Positions 6,269-6,984 of a stretch of 6,984 nucleotides of DNA are shown in pieces. Origin of the DNA: CADEFF01 sp964569315 (GTDB lineage: Bacteria; Pseudomonadota; Alphaproteobacteria; Dongiales; Dongiaceae); the NCBI GenBank assembly GCA_964569315.1, contig CAZMUZ010000163.1:1-6984 (forward strand), given 5' to 3'. Within the stretch, counting starts at the first letter, position 1; the number at the start of each line of letters is the position of its first letter. Under the pieces are notes generated by a model. The model was not told the origin of the DNA, searched no databases, and saw only the letters and a list, made by a program, of their open reading frames with translations. Both the position numbers and the translations under genes were made by a program.

Positions 6269-6984
6269 CTACTTCTTGCGGATGTAGTCCGCCACCAGCG
6301 CCGTGATCTCGAACATCAGCACCATCGCGGTCATCGCGGTGATCTTCGCCTCGGTATCCTTGGAGGGAATCATGCAGACGATGTCGCCGCCGACGATGTT
6401 CATGCCGCGGAGCCCGTGGAAGATCTCCATCGCCTCCCAGGCGCGCATGCCGCGATGGCCGGGCTCCATGTTGGAGACGGCCGGCGCTTCGGTCGGATCG
6501 AGCACGTCGAGATCGAAGGTGATGTAGAGCGGCATGTCGCCGACCCGATCGCGAATTTCCCGAATCGTCTTCTCGATGCCGAGCTTATAGAACTCGCCGA
6601 TGGGAATGAGTCGGTAGCCGAGCTTGCTCTGATGCAAGTCCGGCCGCGGCTTGACCGGATTCCCGCGCATGCCGATCTGCACGCTGTGCGCCGGATCGAC
6701 ATGCTGCTCCACGACCGTGTAGGCGGCCCAATGCGCCGCCGAGCGATAGCTGCCGAGCCAGTGTGGGATATGGGCGTAATCGTCGCGGTGCGCGTCGAAA
6801 TGCAGCAGCGCGACCTTCTGGCCGTTGGTGATGCGCGCATCCTTGCCGGCAATGGCCTTCAGGATCGGACCGGTGATCGCATGGTCGCCGCCGATCGAAA
6901 CCGGTCGCACATTGGCGCGATCCAGCGTCTTGAAATAGGCCTCGATATGCTCGACCGAGAGATCGTTGTTCATCGCATGGGGCA
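6269..6984 (-). CDS. Ureohydrolase, arginase/agmatinase family (N-terminus outside window)
   Basis: The frame is open from the right edge to TAG at 6271-6269. The ATG at 6973 is probably internal, because agmatinases carry about 100 residues before the GGDH motif and only about 30 are visible after this Met. Numbered from that Met, the metal ligands are present: His31 in GGDH, Asp60/His62/Asp64 in DAHRD, and Asp154/Asp156 in FDLDVLDP. Glu170 matches the guanidinium-binding Glu of the family. The enzyme should use two manganese (or, in some relatives, nickel) ions to hydrolyse a guanidino compound to urea plus an amine in the cytoplasm. Differences from E. coli SpeB are notable: DAHRD for DAHTD, AHW where SpeB has HGT, SNMEPGH where GTPxxGG is usual, and DIVCMIPSKD in place of DVVEVAP near the end. 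Agmatine is the default substrate guess; guanidinobutyrate, guanidinopropionate or a small guanidine are alternatives. It probably forms an operon with the amine dehydrogenase 33 bases downstream. Confidence 0.88.
   Translation of the reverse strand, partial: PHAMNNDLSVEHIEAYFKTLDRANVRPVSIGGDHAITGPILKAIAGKDARITNGQKVALLHFDAHRDDYAHIPHWLGSYRSAAHWAAYTVVEQHVDPAHSVQIGMRGNPVKPRPDLHQSKLGYRLIPIGEFYKLGIEKTIREIRDRVGDMPLYITFDLDVLDPTEAPAVSNMEPGHRGMRAWEAMEIFHGLRGMNIVGGDIVCMIPSKDTEAKITAMTAMVLMFEITALVADYIRKK

Noticed and set aside
6971..6973. ATG at 6973-6971 (minus strand) as the true ureohydrolase start
   Set aside because: It would remove about 100 residues of the conserved N-terminal part of the fold, and the frame stays open to the window edge.

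Overview
This is a GC-rich, gene-dense stretch that looks like chromosome of an alphaproteobacterium. The clues are the strong GC bias at third codon positions, a stand-alone cobF (the aerobic cobalamin route), and a YcaD-type MFS carrier next to a PuuB-like oxidoreductase. That lineage is inferred from gene content; no rRNA or other marker is present. I see no tRNA, CRISPR array, insertion sequence or attachment site. No gap between genes exceeds about 150 bases.

Plus strand, left to right: the C-terminal 224 residues of an acyl-CoA dehydrogenase with the catalytic Glu intact (to 676); a 149-base gap with a weak hairpin and a weak sigma70-like promoter; an MFS transporter gene (826-2091) interrupted by one in-frame TAG at 1471-1473; an FAD-dependent amine/amino-acid oxidoreductase of the DAO/PuuB type (2088-3371) that overlaps the transporter by ATGA; and cobF, precorrin-6A synthase (3404-4162). 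The last three lie close together on one strand and are probably co-transcribed.

Minus strand, right to left: a ureohydrolase of the arginase/agmatinase family cut by the window edge (6984 to 6269), then 33 bases later a 688-residue iron-sulfur flavoprotein of the trimethylamine dehydrogenase / dimethylamine dehydrogenase / histamine dehydrogenase family (6235 to 4169). The two converging gene sets meet with six bases between the cobF and dehydrogenase stop codons.

The most interesting unit is the minus-strand pair. A ureohydrolase releases urea from a guanidino compound and leaves an amine; the next gene encodes an amine dehydrogenase that keeps the 6-S-cysteinyl-FMN cysteine, the Tyr/His/Asp catalytic residues and the 4Fe-4S cysteines. 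Two of the three aromatic residues that hold trimethylamine in the classical enzyme are replaced by acidic residues (Glu61, Asp354). This fits a substrate with a second positive charge, such as a diamine. My working hypothesis is a two-step route from a guanidino compound (for example agmatine) to urea, then a diamine, then an aminoaldehyde, with electrons passed to ETF. The second notable point is the transporter's nonsense codon, which sits in a local AT-rich patch inside an otherwise intact reading frame.
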